Positions 49,544 to 59,200 of a stretch of DNA of 64,000 bases are shown piece by piece. Location of the stretch: contig JBBRNH010000018.1 of assembly GCA_038230415.1 (NCBI GenBank), positions 9,372 to 73,371 on the forward strand. The letters run 5' to 3'. A program made the position numbers and the translations under genes. Source of the DNA: JBBRNH01 sp038230415. GTDB lineage: Bacteria; Bacteroidota; Bacteroidia; Cytophagales; Spirosomataceae. The number at the start of each line of letters is the position of its first letter. Positions within the stretch are counted from its first letter, which is position 1. Below the pieces are notes generated by a model that worked only from the letters and a program-made list of their open reading frames with translations, searched no databases and was not told the DNA's origin.

Positions 49544-49888
49544 CTATTTCACCTGCTCCACAACGGCCCGGAACGCGTCGGGGTGGTTCATGGCTAAGTC
49601 GGCGAGTACTTTGCGGTTCAGTTCGACACCGGACTTATTCACGGCACCCATCAGTACCGAGTACGACATCCCGTGCAGCCGCGCACCGGCGTTGATGCGT
49701 TGAATCCAGAGGGCGCGGAAATCGCGCTTTTTGGCCCGGCGGTCGCGGTAAGCGTAGCCTAAACCTTTCTCGACGGCGTTTTTGGCAACCGTCCAGACAT
49801 TTTTACGACGGCCAAAGTATCCTTTGGCGAGTTTCATCATTTTTTTCCGACGCGCTCTTGAGGCAACGTGATTGACGGAACGTGGCAT
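49544..49888 (-). CDS. rplT: Ribosomal protein bL20
   Basis: A 114-residue ribosomal protein of the large subunit, needed early in 50S assembly. It has the family's basic N-terminal extension (MPRSVNHVASRARRKKMMKLAKGYFGRRKNVW) and the globular part RDFRALWIQRINAGARLHGMSYSVLMGAVNKSGVELNRKVLADLA. In E. coli it represses its own operon by binding mRNA upstream of rpmI. It is the last gene of the minus-strand thrS-infC-rpmI-rplT run, but it is separated from rpmI by an unusually long 219-base gap that holds GTGAAGAGTTAAG-type repeats and AT-rich sequence. Confidence 0.98.
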   Translation of the reverse strand: MPRSVNHVASRARRKKMMKLAKGYFGRRKNVWTVAKNAVEKGLGYAYRDRRAKKRDFRALWIQRINAGARLHGMSYSVLMGAVNKSGVELNRKVLADLAMNHPDAFRAVVEQVK

Positions 49889-50107
49889 TGTTTGTTAGTT
49901 TTTTGACGTTGGCGGGATTGTAGTGAAGAGTTAAGAATGGGGAGTGAAGAATAACTTTCATGGGTATTCATCACTCATCACTAATAATTCAACATTCCAC
50001 TTGAAGGCCAGTTGTCGGGTGAAACAGGAAACCAGAGATCACTCGACCTCTAATTTTGAGCAACGTATAATCAATTAGTATACATTGTTCATCATACATT
50101 CTGCAAG

Positions 50108-50302
50108 CTAAAGGTTCAACATGGCCTTCATCCGGGCCTCGTTGGTAACGTCAACCATAGCCGTGTGCGCCAGATTGCGCTTTTGCTTGGTGCCTTTCTT
50201 GGTCAGAATGTGCGAGTGGAAGGCGTGCTTCCGCTTGAGTTTGCCGGTGCCGGTGAGCTTAAACCGCTTTTTGGCACCTGAGTTGGTTTTTACTTTTGGC
50301 AT
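50108..50302 (-). CDS. rpmI: Ribosomal protein bL35
   Basis: A 64-residue large-subunit ribosomal protein, complete and of usual length: MPKVKTNSGAKKRFKLTGTGKLKRKHAFHSH...GTKQKRNLAHTAMVD. It contains the standard KTxxGAKKRFK start and HILTKK core. The 213-base gap to infC upstream is filled with a purine/pyrimidine tandem repeat able to pair with itself; in many bacteria this gap is short and contains the L20-dependent control site. Placement between infC and rplT is conserved. Confidence 0.98.
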   Translation of the reverse strand: MPKVKTNSGAKKRFKLTGTGKLKRKHAFHSHILTKKGTKQKRNLAHTAMVDVTNEARMKAMLNL

Positions 50303-50380
50303 TGCTTTAGAACCGCTTGACCTGTATCGAACTGAGAAACAGGCCGCAAAAGTAACGAAAAAGGAGGAAAGGACAAAGGG

Positions 50381-50513
50381 GAGAAAAGGGAAGAAGGAGA
50401 AAAGGGAAGAAGGAGAAAAGGGAAGAAGGAGAAAAGGGAAGAAAGGTATGTTGTGAACCTTTCGTCTTTCGTTCTTCGTCCCTTTCCTTCCCTTCGTCCC
50501 TTTTCTCCTAAGA
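50381..50513. repeat. 16-bp tandem repeat with a complementary arm in the infC-rpmI gap
   Basis: Four tandem copies of GAGAAAAGGGAAGAAG (50381-50444, last copy with one change) face a pyrimidine-rich arm (50461-50510, ending CCCTTTTCTCCT). CCCTTTTCTC is the exact inverse of GAGAAAAGGG in each copy, so in the minus-strand operon mRNA a long purine/pyrimidine hairpin, in several registers, is possible. Confidence 0.85.
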
Positions 50514-50515
50514 TC

Positions 50516-51073
50516 TTATTTTTTGACCGCCACCACTTTCGGGGTCAGGAACATAATCATCCGCTTTCCTTCCAGTTTGGGTTCTGATTCAATCTTACCG
50601 ACCTCTTCCAGCCCTTTCGCGAAGCGTTCGAGAATCTGCAGCCCCCGGTCTTTGAACACGATAGCCCGGCCCACAAAGTGAACGTAGGCTTTCACCTTCG
50701 CGCCTTCTTTGAGGAAGCCGAGGGCGTGTTTTAGCTTGAAATCGAAGTCGTGATCGTCGGTATTGGGGCCAAACCGAATCTCTTTAATCACCACTTTCTG
50801 GGCGTTGGACTTGATCTCCTTCTGCTTTTTCTTCTGCTCGTACTTGAATTTCGAGTAGTCAATCACGCGGCACACGGGGGGCGTGGCGTTGGGAGAAATC
50901 TCGACTAAATCAAGGCTTTGGGCCTTGGCTAATGCGAGTGCTTGTTGAATGTCGTAGATACCTTGCTCGACGTTTTCGCCGACTACCCGCACGTCGCGGG
51001 CCTGAATGCGCTCGTTGACGCGGTAAGGTTCTTCAACCACGCGACGGGGTGGTCGGCGCTGTTGTAATGCCAT
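50516..51073 (-). CDS. infC: Translation initiation factor IF-3
   Basis: A 185-residue IF-3, which binds the 30S subunit, keeps subunits apart and checks the start codon. Motifs: YRVNERIQARDVRVVGENVEQGIYDIQQALALA, LDLVEISPNATPPVCRVIDYSKFKYEQKKKQKE (the linker) and the C-domain KEIRFGPNTDDHDFDFKLKHALGFLKEGAKVKAYVHFVGR. It starts at ATG, unlike the AUU start used for autoregulation in E. coli, so that form of control is not expected. It is 86 bases downstream of thrS. A TATATTTC on the minus strand (51131-51138) may be a secondary promoter. Confidence 0.98.
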   Translation of the reverse strand: MALQQRRPPRRVVEEPYRVNERIQARDVRVVGENVEQGIYDIQQALALAKAQSLDLVEISPNATPPVCRVIDYSKFKYEQKKKQKEIKSNAQKVVIKEIRFGPNTDDHDFDFKLKHALGFLKEGAKVKAYVHFVGRAIVFKDRGLQILERFAKGLEEVGKIESEPKLEGKRMIMFLTPKVVAVKK

Positions 51074-51159
51074 AGAGTATGTTTAGTGTAATAAAATTGA
51101 ATAACGCAACGGGTTGGTAAAAGTTTCGGGAAATATACTGAAAATCAGCGAAGAAAAAA

Positions 51160-53106
51160 CTACACCTTCACCTCGGTTTGGAACAACGCGGCAAATTCGG
51201 CAACAGTCATGCTGCCGACATCGCCCTCGCCCTTGCGCCGAACCGATACCAGCCCGTCGGCCTGTTCTTTCTCGCCAACGATGAGCATAAACGGTACCTT
51301 GCTGATTTCGGCATCGCGGATTTTGCGGCCAATCTTCTCGTCGCGTAAGTCCACAAAACCCCGGATGTCCTGCTCCTGCAACGTAAAAAATACATCATTG
51401 GCGTAGTCCTCGTATTTCTCCGAAATGGGCAGAATCGCAATCTGATCGGGCGAAAGCCATAACGGGAAATTCCCGGCGGTGTTCTCGATCAAAATGGCAA
51501 TAAACCGCTCCATCGAGCCAAACGGGGCGCGGTGAATCATGACGGGGCGGTGCTTTTGATTGTCGGCCCCGGTGTATTCTAATTCAAACCGATTGGGCAG
51601 GTTGTAATCTACCTGAATGGTGCCGAGTTGCCACTTGCGGCCAATGGCATCGCGCACCATAAAATCAAGTTTGGGGCCGTAGAAAGCCGCTTCGCCCAAT
51701 TCCATCACCGTTGGCAACCCTTTGGCCGCTGCCGATTCGATGATGGCTGATTCGGCTTTTTCCCACAAATCGTCCGAGCCAATGTATTTGGTTTTATTGT
51801 CGGGGTCGCGGAGGGAAATCTGCGCGCTGTAATCGTTGAAACCCAGCGACTTAAACACGTACAGCACCAGGTCAATGACTTTCATAAATTCGTCTTTGAC
51901 CTGATCGGGACGGCAGAAAATGTGGGCATCGTCCTGCGTAAAACCCCGCACCCGCGTCAGGCCGTGCAACTCGCCCGACTGTTCGTAGCGATATACCGTG
52001 CCAAATTCGGCCAGCCGCAGGGGTAGGTCGCGGTAGGAGCGGGGCCGGGCTTTGTAGATTTCGCAGTGGTGGGGGCAGTTCATCGGCTTCAGCATAAACT
52101 CCTCGCCTTCTTCGGGGGTGCGAATCGGCTGAAACGAATCGGCACCGTATTTTTCCCAGTGGCCGGATGTTTCGTAGAGTTTTTTGCTGCCGATGTGGGG
52201 CGTTATCACCGGCTGATACCCGGCCCGAACCTGGGCCTTCCGCAGAAAATTTTCGAGCCGTTCGCGTATCAGCGCACCTTTGGGCAACCACAGCGGCAGG
52301 CCCGCGCCGACCCGCTCCGAGAACGTGAAGAGGTCGAGTTCTTTGCCGAGTTTGCGGTGGTCGCGTTTTTTGGCTTCTTCGAGCAGGTGCAGGTATTCGT
52401 CGAGTTCTTTCTGTTTGGGAAACGTAACGGCGTAGATACGAGTCAGTTGCTTATTTTTTTCGTTACCGCGCCAATACGCCCCGGCCACGCTCATGACCTT
52501 AACGGCCTTGATAAACCCGGTGTTGGGGATGTGCGGCCCCCGGCATAAATCGGTGAAATTGCCCTGCGAATAGAACGTGATTGTGCCATCTGCCAAATCC
52601 TGCAAGAGGTCAATTTTATACGGATCGCCTTTGGCCTCAAAATACGAGATGGCTTCGGCTTTTGGCACAGCCCGCCGGACGTACTCGTTTTTCTGGCGGG
52701 CCAGTTCGAGCATTTTGTCTTCGAGTTTCTTGAAGTCTTCCGGCGAAAACGACTGCCCATTCAGGTCAACGTCGTAATAAAATCCGGTTTCTACGGCAGG
52801 GCCAATGCCAAACTGAACGCCCGGATACAGGCTTTCGAGGGCTTCGGCGAGCAGGTGGGCCGACGAATGCCAGAACGTTTCTTTCCCGGCGCGGTCGTTC
52901 CAGGTCAGTAGCTGCACCGTTGTTTGTCTGCCGTTGGGGTTGGCTTCGATGGGGCGACCGGCATCAACAACAGTCCCGTTTACATTGGCTGCCAGCACGT
53001 TGCGGGCCAGGCCTTCGCTGATACTGAGGGCAACATCGTGGCTCGATGCTCCTGCCGGGTATTCCCGAACGCTGCCGTCGGGGAGGGTAATTTGAATTTG
53101 GTTCAT
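51160..53106 (-). CDS. thrS: Threonyl-tRNA synthetase
   Basis: A 648-residue class II synthetase that charges tRNA-Thr, with all domains. TGS at the N-terminus (ITLPDGSVREYPAGASSHDVALSISEGLARNVLAANVNG), the editing domain with FWHSSAHLLAEAL (the HxxxH site), the catalytic core with KPMNCPHHCEIYKARPRSYRDLPLRLAEFGTVYRYEQSGELHGLTRVRGFTQDDAHIFCR (zinc Cys/His and motif 2), motif 3 in HRAPFGSMERFIAIL, and an anticodon-binding domain. The start is ATG 53106 (MNQIQITLPDGS); the frame is open 11 residues upstream. First gene of the conserved translation cluster. I saw no T-box, as expected outside Firmicutes. Confidence 0.98.
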   Translation of the reverse strand: MNQIQITLPDGSVREYPAGASSHDVALSISEGLARNVLAANVNGTVVDAGRPIEANPNGRQTTVQLLTWNDRAGKETFWHSSAHLLAEALESLYPGVQFGIGPAVETGFYYDVDLNGQSFSPEDFKKLEDKMLELARQKNEYVRRAVPKAEAISYFEAKGDPYKIDLLQDLADGTITFYSQGNFTDLCRGPHIPNTGFIKAVKVMSVAGAYWRGNEKNKQLTRIYAVTFPKQKELDEYLHLLEEAKKRDHRKLGKELDLFTFSERVGAGLPLWLPKGALIRERLENFLRKAQVRAGYQPVITPHIGSKKLYETSGHWEKYGADSFQPIRTPEEGEEFMLKPMNCPHHCEIYKARPRSYRDLPLRLAEFGTVYRYEQSGELHGLTRVRGFTQDDAHIFCRPDQVKDEFMKVIDLVLYVFKSLGFNDYSAQISLRDPDNKTKYIGSDDLWEKAESAIIESAAAKGLPTVMELGEAAFYGPKLDFMVRDAIGRKWQLGTIQVDYNLPNRFELEYTGADNQKHRPVMIHRAPFGSMERFIAILIENTAGNFPLWLSPDQIAILPISEKYEDYANDVFFTLQEQDIRGFVDLRDEKIGRKIRDAEISKVPFMLIVGEKEQADGLVSVRRKGEGDVGSMTVAEFAALFQTEVKV

Positions 53107-53148
53107 GGTAGTTGGTCGTTGGCACAGGCCGCCCTGCACGAACTGTTT

Positions 53149-54360
53149 TTAGTTCAACGGTTTCAGTGTTCTGGGTAGTGAGTCGCCCCGTGTGGGCAGG
53201 CGGGTTCGGGGTTGAATGGTCAGCACCCGTACCCGCGCCGTGTCAAGAATCGGGCCGGTGCGCCGGGCGGGGCCGGTTTCGGTTCGGGTTGGTGCGGGCA
53301 GGTAATCGGTTGGGTTGCCATAGCCGTTTTGTTGCCAGGTCAATCGGCGTTGTACCCGGTATAGCCCGGCCTGTGCGTCGGCATCACGGGCGTTTTGCTG
53401 GGTGGCTTTGGTGTAGGCGGCAATGGCGGCTTCGTACTGCCCGGTTTTCTCGAAACAAAACCCGATGTAGGTGTCAATATCCGGGTAATCAGGCTTAATC
53501 TGTTGTACTTTCTGGAAGTTCGTCAACGCCTGATAATAGCCTTTCCATTTCTGAAACACCAGACCGGCCCGAAAATACGCCGGATAAAACGATGGTTGCT
53601 GTTTCACGGTCTGCCGGTAGCAAATCAGCGCACTGTCGAGCCGGGCAGCCGCATGATAGATCAGCCCCCGGTTATAGATGAGTTCGGCATTGGCCGGAAA
53701 ATAATCGGTTGCGCGGCTGTTATAGGCCAACGCTGCTGCCGTATTGCCCAAGCCCCGATACACGCCTGCCATTTGATTGTAGGTCGGCAGATAACGCGGT
53801 TTCAGTTTCAATGACTGTTCATAAAGGGCAATGGCGCGGGTGGTATCGCCCTGCCGGGCGGCAATCAGCCCTTCAAAAAAATACGCTTCGCCATCAAACG
53901 GAGCCATCTGCAAGGCCCGTGCCAGATAAAGCCGGGCTTTGCCGTATTGCCGTTGTTGCTGCGATAAATCGCCGAGGAGCGTGTATAATTCGGGCGTTTC
54001 GACCCCCGAAATTTCGGCACGCCGGGCGTTTTCGAGGGCTTTGCCGGGCTGATTCAAGGCGCGTAACACCTCGGCCCGCGTCAGATAATACGCGCCAACG
54101 GTTGGCTGGCGCAGCACGGCTTCGTCAATGTCGGTCAGGGCTTCGGGGGCGCGTCCGGCCTGTAAAAACAGTTCGGCACGTTTGGCGAAAGCCGATGCCG
54201 GGGCCGACGTTCGGATGGCGCGGCCCAAGGCATTGAGAGCGGCAGTGGTACGGGTGGTGTCGCCGGAAACGGGCAGGGGCGGAATCCGGGCTTGCCGCCG
54301 GTTATCGGTGGCGCAGCCCAGCAGCAGCACGGCTACGGTGAGGGTCAATATGTGGCGCAA
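53149..54360 (-). CDS. TPR-repeat lipoprotein
   Basis: About 403 residues with an N-terminal lipoprotein signal (LRHILTLTVAVLLLGC, lipobox LLGC) and roughly eight tetratricopeptide repeats from residue ~45 to ~330, including YFFEGLIAARQGDTTRAIALYEQSLKLKP, YNRGLIYHAAARLDSALICYRQTVKQQP and YIGFCFEKTGQYEAAIAAYTKATQQ. The C-terminal ~70 residues are Pro/Thr/Arg-rich and probably disordered. A scaffold role at the inner or outer membrane is likely; the partner is unknown. There is no ATG; TTG 54360 begins the signal exactly, and another TTG lies at 54423. It sits between arcA-like and thrS genes on the same strand with 42 bases before thrS. Confidence 0.8.
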   Translation of the reverse strand: MRHILTLTVAVLLLGCATDNRRQARIPPLPVSGDTTRTTAALNALGRAIRTSAPASAFAKRAELFLQAGRAPEALTDIDEAVLRQPTVGAYYLTRAEVLRALNQPGKALENARRAEISGVETPELYTLLGDLSQQQRQYGKARLYLARALQMAPFDGEAYFFEGLIAARQGDTTRAIALYEQSLKLKPRYLPTYNQMAGVYRGLGNTAAALAYNSRATDYFPANAELIYNRGLIYHAAARLDSALICYRQTVKQQPSFYPAYFRAGLVFQKWKGYYQALTNFQKVQQIKPDYPDIDTYIGFCFEKTGQYEAAIAAYTKATQQNARDADAQAGLYRVQRRLTWQQNGYGNPTDYLPAPTRTETGPARRTGPILDTARVRVLTIQPRTRLPTRGDSLPRTLKPLN

Positions 54361-54516
54361 GAGGTCCCCAAGCAGAAATGAAGTTAGCGTTTCGACGGTC
54401 AAAATTACGACGCAAACCGACAAAACACGTCGGGTGGCAAGCGTTTCTGATACGAGTCGGTTAAAGGCGGTGAACTTTCCTGCTACTACTCATTGGTTTG
54501 GTGAGCCGTGCTGGTG

Positions 54517-55983
54517 TTAAACGGGGTCCCGAAACAGGGGCAGGCTCATGCAGTGACTGCCGCCCCGCGCCCGGCTCAGTTCTGCCGACGGGAGCATGAT
54601 AAACGTACGTTCGATGGTCTCCGGCGATGATTCGCCCCGCTCGAAACGATCCAAAAGTTTGGCGGCTTCGATCACCTCGAAACCCGCCGTGCGGAAGGCT
54701 TCGGCGGTGTGGGTGTTGCGGTCGTAGCCCACCACCACACCATCTTTCAGGGCCAGCAAATTGCACGAATCCGTCCATTGCTCGCGTGCGCCAAACGGAA
54801 ATTCATTGTTGCCGGAGTAGATAAACTGCACGGGTTCGGCGCAGCCGAGGTCGTGTCGGCTGATGCCCGTCAGGAGGTCTTCGAGGTTTTCGATCTCGAC
54901 GGGTTTGTGTTCCTGCCCCCGGCTGAACTGGAGAATTTTGAGGTCTTCGGAGAGGTCTTTGGGGGCGAAGAAATGCAGCACATCCCGTTTTTTGGCTTCG
55001 TCGCCGGTGCGGGCCAACAAGCCGAGCAACACCCAGGTATTGCGGCTGACCTGCGTGAAAACGGTGTCTATGTGCATATAATCGCGCTTTTTCGGAATTT
55101 TCAGAATCGTCACTGTGTCCACGAGTTGGCGGTCAAAGACGAGTTTCATGGTGTTTTGAGCGGCATAGAGCGTGGTGCGCTCGCTCACCCCGATAATCAG
55201 GTGCCGGGGGGCAATCATCATCACGTCTCCGCCTTCGAGGGTGGCCCGGTTCAGGTCGCGGTTGGCATCGGCATCGGTCATCAGAAAGGTGTGCTGATTA
55301 TCGGGAATTTCGAGAATTTTATCGCGGTAGTTGGCAAACAGCGGGTGGTAATGAAAAAAGTACTGTGCCAGCAGAGCCTCGCGGGTGCGGGCTACTTTGG
55401 CCGGCTTGTTGAGCAGAATATGGTCATTGATAACGATGCCAATATCGCGCGTAAAAATAAAGTTGGGCAGTGGCGCAAAGAGCATCGTCTGTTCGGCTAA
55501 GGTCTTGCCGGGCAGCGAGCCGGAGATGAGAATCTTGGCGAGTTCGGCGGGGTCGTACTCGTGCAGGCTTTGCTGGGTCTGAAACGAGGTGCGCTCAACA
55601 CCGCAGATGGCCGCGATGAGTTTGGTTTTGATGATGTCGTCCCCCAGAATATCAGCCAGTAAACACTGAATATCAACCACTTTGTCAGACTGAAAATAAT
55701 GGGCGTGGCCGGGTTTGAAGAAATTCCGGTTGCTCATTGGCCCCAGCTCGGCAATGCGCCCGCGCACGGCACCGGGGTCTAAAAAATACAGCAGCAGTTT
55801 CACGTAGTAATCATACTCATCCCGGCGCATCATGTCTAAATGCACGATGTCTTCAAAGAGCCAGTCCTGTGCTTTCGACGGAACCACTTTGCCAAGACCC
55901 CGGTCGGGACTATGGATAAGCAACCGGCGCAGCGTACCAATTTCTGACGATACATGAATAGAAGCGGGTGTATTGAGGGGCAT
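54517..55983 (-). CDS. arcA: Arginine deiminase family protein
   Basis: A 488-residue amidinotransferase-fold enzyme of the arginine deiminase group, hydrolysing L-arginine to citrulline and ammonia. Catalytic features: FTRDIG (Asp), LEGGDVMMIAPRHLIIGVSERT (EGGD motif), MHIDTVFTQV (His) and the C-terminal nucleophile in RGGSHCMSLPLFRDP. It is longer than typical ArcA (~410) because of inserts in the middle (PNFIFTRD is preceded by a long helical region), as in other Bacteroidota members. No arcB/arcC are adjacent, so a full arginine-dihydrolase pathway is not shown. ATG 55983 gives MPLNTPASIHVSSEIGTLRRLLIHSP. The longer frame adds 13 non-conserved residues. Confidence 0.88.
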   Translation of the reverse strand: MPLNTPASIHVSSEIGTLRRLLIHSPDRGLGKVVPSKAQDWLFEDIVHLDMMRRDEYDYYVKLLLYFLDPGAVRGRIAELGPMSNRNFFKPGHAHYFQSDKVVDIQCLLADILGDDIIKTKLIAAICGVERTSFQTQQSLHEYDPAELAKILISGSLPGKTLAEQTMLFAPLPNFIFTRDIGIVINDHILLNKPAKVARTREALLAQYFFHYHPLFANYRDKILEIPDNQHTFLMTDADANRDLNRATLEGGDVMMIAPRHLIIGVSERTTLYAAQNTMKLVFDRQLVDTVTILKIPKKRDYMHIDTVFTQVSRNTWVLLGLLARTGDEAKKRDVLHFFAPKDLSEDLKILQFSRGQEHKPVEIENLEDLLTGISRHDLGCAEPVQFIYSGNNEFPFGAREQWTDSCNLLALKDGVVVGYDRNTHTAEAFRTAGFEVIEAAKLLDRFERGESSPETIERTFIMLPSAELSRARGGSHCMSLPLFRDPV

Positions 55984-56208
55984 ACCAGATTTTGTTTTAG
56001 CGCAAAATACGGCAAAAGCCATCAGAAAGCTGGCAAGGTTTTTGATACATAAAACCCGTTGTTACCACACTGTTTGTATTCACCCTGTTCGATTATTTCC
56101 GGTCACGTTTGTGAGCCGCTTCTACCGGCATGACCCTTTGTGCCGGCGGGTGGCACCGTTCTTGTTGCATATTGGCGTGGGGATAACCCTTCGTCAACCT
56201 GTTATGCT

Positions 56209-59200
56209 ATGAGAAATTTTTTACCACGTTTCATTAACTATACCCCGCTTTTTTCCTGCCTGTTCGGTCTTATTCTGCTTTTTCCGGTGTCGGTGGCCGT
56301 TGGTCAGTCGGGCCGGGTTTTCCGCGATTTCAACAACAATGGTATCAAAGAGGGTACGGAGCCGGGTATGGCCGGAATCGGTGTCCGGGCCTACCGGAGC
56401 AGCGGTGCCGTGTCGGGGTCGGCCCTGACCGACGGTGCCGGGTTGTATAGCCTGCTGCCTGCCGCCAACGCCGGTGATTCGCTTCGTGTCGAGTTTGATG
56501 TACCGGCTTCGTTCACCAACTTCTTTCCGGGAGCCGCTGCTTCGGGAGCCGTTGCTTCGGGAGCCGCTGCTTCGGGAGCCGCATCAACCACCGCAGCCGC
56601 CAACCGAACGTCGGTGCAGTTTGTGGTTGGCCCGGCAACCGGCATAGATTACGCCCTGAACTACCCAACGGACTTCTGCGAAGCCGGGCCACCCGTATCG
56701 GTGGTCTGTTTTATCATCGGGGCCGGTACAACCGTTGGTGATAACAACCTCATTGCCACCATTCCATACAGCGCGACGGGGGCTGCTACCGGCAGTAACA
56801 CGGCTTTAGTGGGCCACCCCAACACCCCCGCCACCGGCGTTGGGGCCATCTGGGGAACGTCGTTCCATACCGAAACCGGCTCGTTGTATGCCTCGGCATT
56901 TATGCGTCGGCACACGGCGTTTGGCACCGGCGGTACGGGCGAAATTTACGTGACGGTGAACCCCCGCAACCCGGCTACATCGGCTTCGTACCAACTCATC
57001 AACCTCAACGGGCTGGTAGTCAGCAGCGCGGGTGGTGGTCAGGTGACGATCAATACGGGTGAAAATCCGCACTTAACCAGCAATTATTTAGCCGATATTA
57101 TCCACACCGACGGCAACGGCAAGACGCAGAACCCGGCAGATTCGGTCGGTAAAATCTCGTTTGGCGATATGGACATGAGTAATGACCAACGGTATCTGTA
57201 CGTGGTTGGGCTGAACGACAACCGGCTGTACCGCATTACGATTGATGCCGACAACGACCCGGCCACCAACCCAACGGCGGCTGATGTGCTGGCCTACGCG
57301 ATTCCGAATCCGGGCTGCGTGGGGGGTAAAGCCCGGCCTTTTGGTCTCGGTATCCGGGGCGATAAGGTATTTGTGGGCGTTACCTGCGATGCCAGCACCT
57401 CACTGCTGAAAGCCGATTTGCGGGGCTACGTTTATACCCTCAACACGCTTGACGATAGCTTTACGGAAGCCGTTAATTTCCCGCTCGATTATGCGCGGGG
57501 GAATGTGTCGGGCGGGACCTTTCCGCGCAACAGGAGTAGCTGGCAACCCTGGAACAGTGACGTTGACTGGAACAACAACAACGGTGATGTGGGGCAGGTG
57601 TTCAGTTTCAGCGACCGGCCCGAAATGCTCTGCCCGCAGCCACTATTGTCTGACATTGTTTTTGATGATGACGGCTCGCTCGTGGTGGGACTCATGGATC
57701 GGTTTGGGCATCAGGGTATTTTTCACGGCCCCGACCCCGCCGGCAACCTGCTCAACGGGCAATACCGCAAGATTGACCCCCGCGCCGGTGGCGATGTGCT
57801 GCGGGTCTGCAACATCGGCACGCTGCAAAACCCGGTGTATAGTATCGAGACACTCGGCAAGTGCGGCACTGCCGGGGGCGGGCAGTTTACGGATGCCACC
57901 TATCCCAACGATGACCCGAATTCGACCGCCGATACCGACGGGGAGTTTGAGTTTTATACCGGCGATAACTTCAATACCGACAGCCACACCGAGACCTCGA
58001 TGGGGTCTTTGGGCCTGGTGCCGGGGTCGGGCGAGTTGATCGTAACGGCCTTTGACCCCATCCGCGAAAACAACGGCGGTGCTGTTTATACCAACGGGTT
58101 TAAGGTACTCTCGAACACCACAGGAAAGGAAGTGCGCGGCTTTTCGCTCCTGAACGGCATCCCCGAAAACAACGGCAATAACGAGTTCGGCAAGGCATCG
58201 GGCTTAGGCGGGTTAGAAGTGCTGTGTTTGCCCAAGCCGCTCGAAATTGGCAACCGCGCCTGGCTCGACCAAAACAAAAACGGGGTTCAGGATGCCGGCG
58301 AACTACCCATTGCCGACGTGCAACTCCAACTCTACAACGAGATTGGTGCGCTGGTGGGCGAGACAACGACGGGGGTGAATGGCGAATTTTATTTTAACAA
58401 TGCCAACGTGGTTGATACGGTAGGCCGCAGCAAACCCAACCGTCCCGGCCCGCAAACCAGCACCCGCTATGAGATTCGGGTGAGCAACGCCCAGTTTGCC
58501 GGTGGGGTAGGGGCTGGTATTCTTACCAACCGCATCCTGACCCGCGCCAAAGCTGATGCCAGCCCCGGCGGCCCGGCCCGCGACAGCGATGCTGCCCTGA
58601 CCGGCACCGGGCTGGCTTCGGTTTCAGTGCTAACGGGTTACACGGGTGAGAATAATCACACCTACGATATTGGCTTTACGGCCCCGCCCTGCGCTACATC
58701 GCTCAGTATCAGCCGGTCGGAGTGCAACAGCGTCAATAATGCCAACACCTATTCGGTTACGGCAACGGTTACGGTCACCAACCTCGACGGGCCAACCGCG
58801 CTGACGGTGGCTATTCCGGGAGCCGCATCATCGTTTGTCAGGAGTTTCACGGTGGCTAACTTCACCTATACCGTTGTTGCCAACGGCCTCGGTAGCGATG
58901 GTCTAAATAAAATCGCTACCGCAACATTCAGCGGTACGGCCTGTGGTGCCGCGAGCCAAACCTACACCGCTCCGGCGAGTTGCTCGGTGGCTCCGGTGTG
59001 CAGCCTGACGGCGGTGCCAACGGCGGGCCTGTGCCAAACGGCCACCAATACCTTCAGCAGCACAGTGGTAGTAGGGCTGACAAACACCAACGCGGGCGGT
59101 ACGCTGACCATTACCGACGGCGGCATCAGTCAGACGCTGACGGTGGGGCCGGGCTTTAGGGGCTTCACGGCAACGGCTGTTTTTGGCGGCCTGCCCAGCA

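Noticed and set aside
54517..55983. Arginine dihydrolase operon
   Set aside because: Only the deiminase is present; the neighbours are a TPR lipoprotein and thrS.
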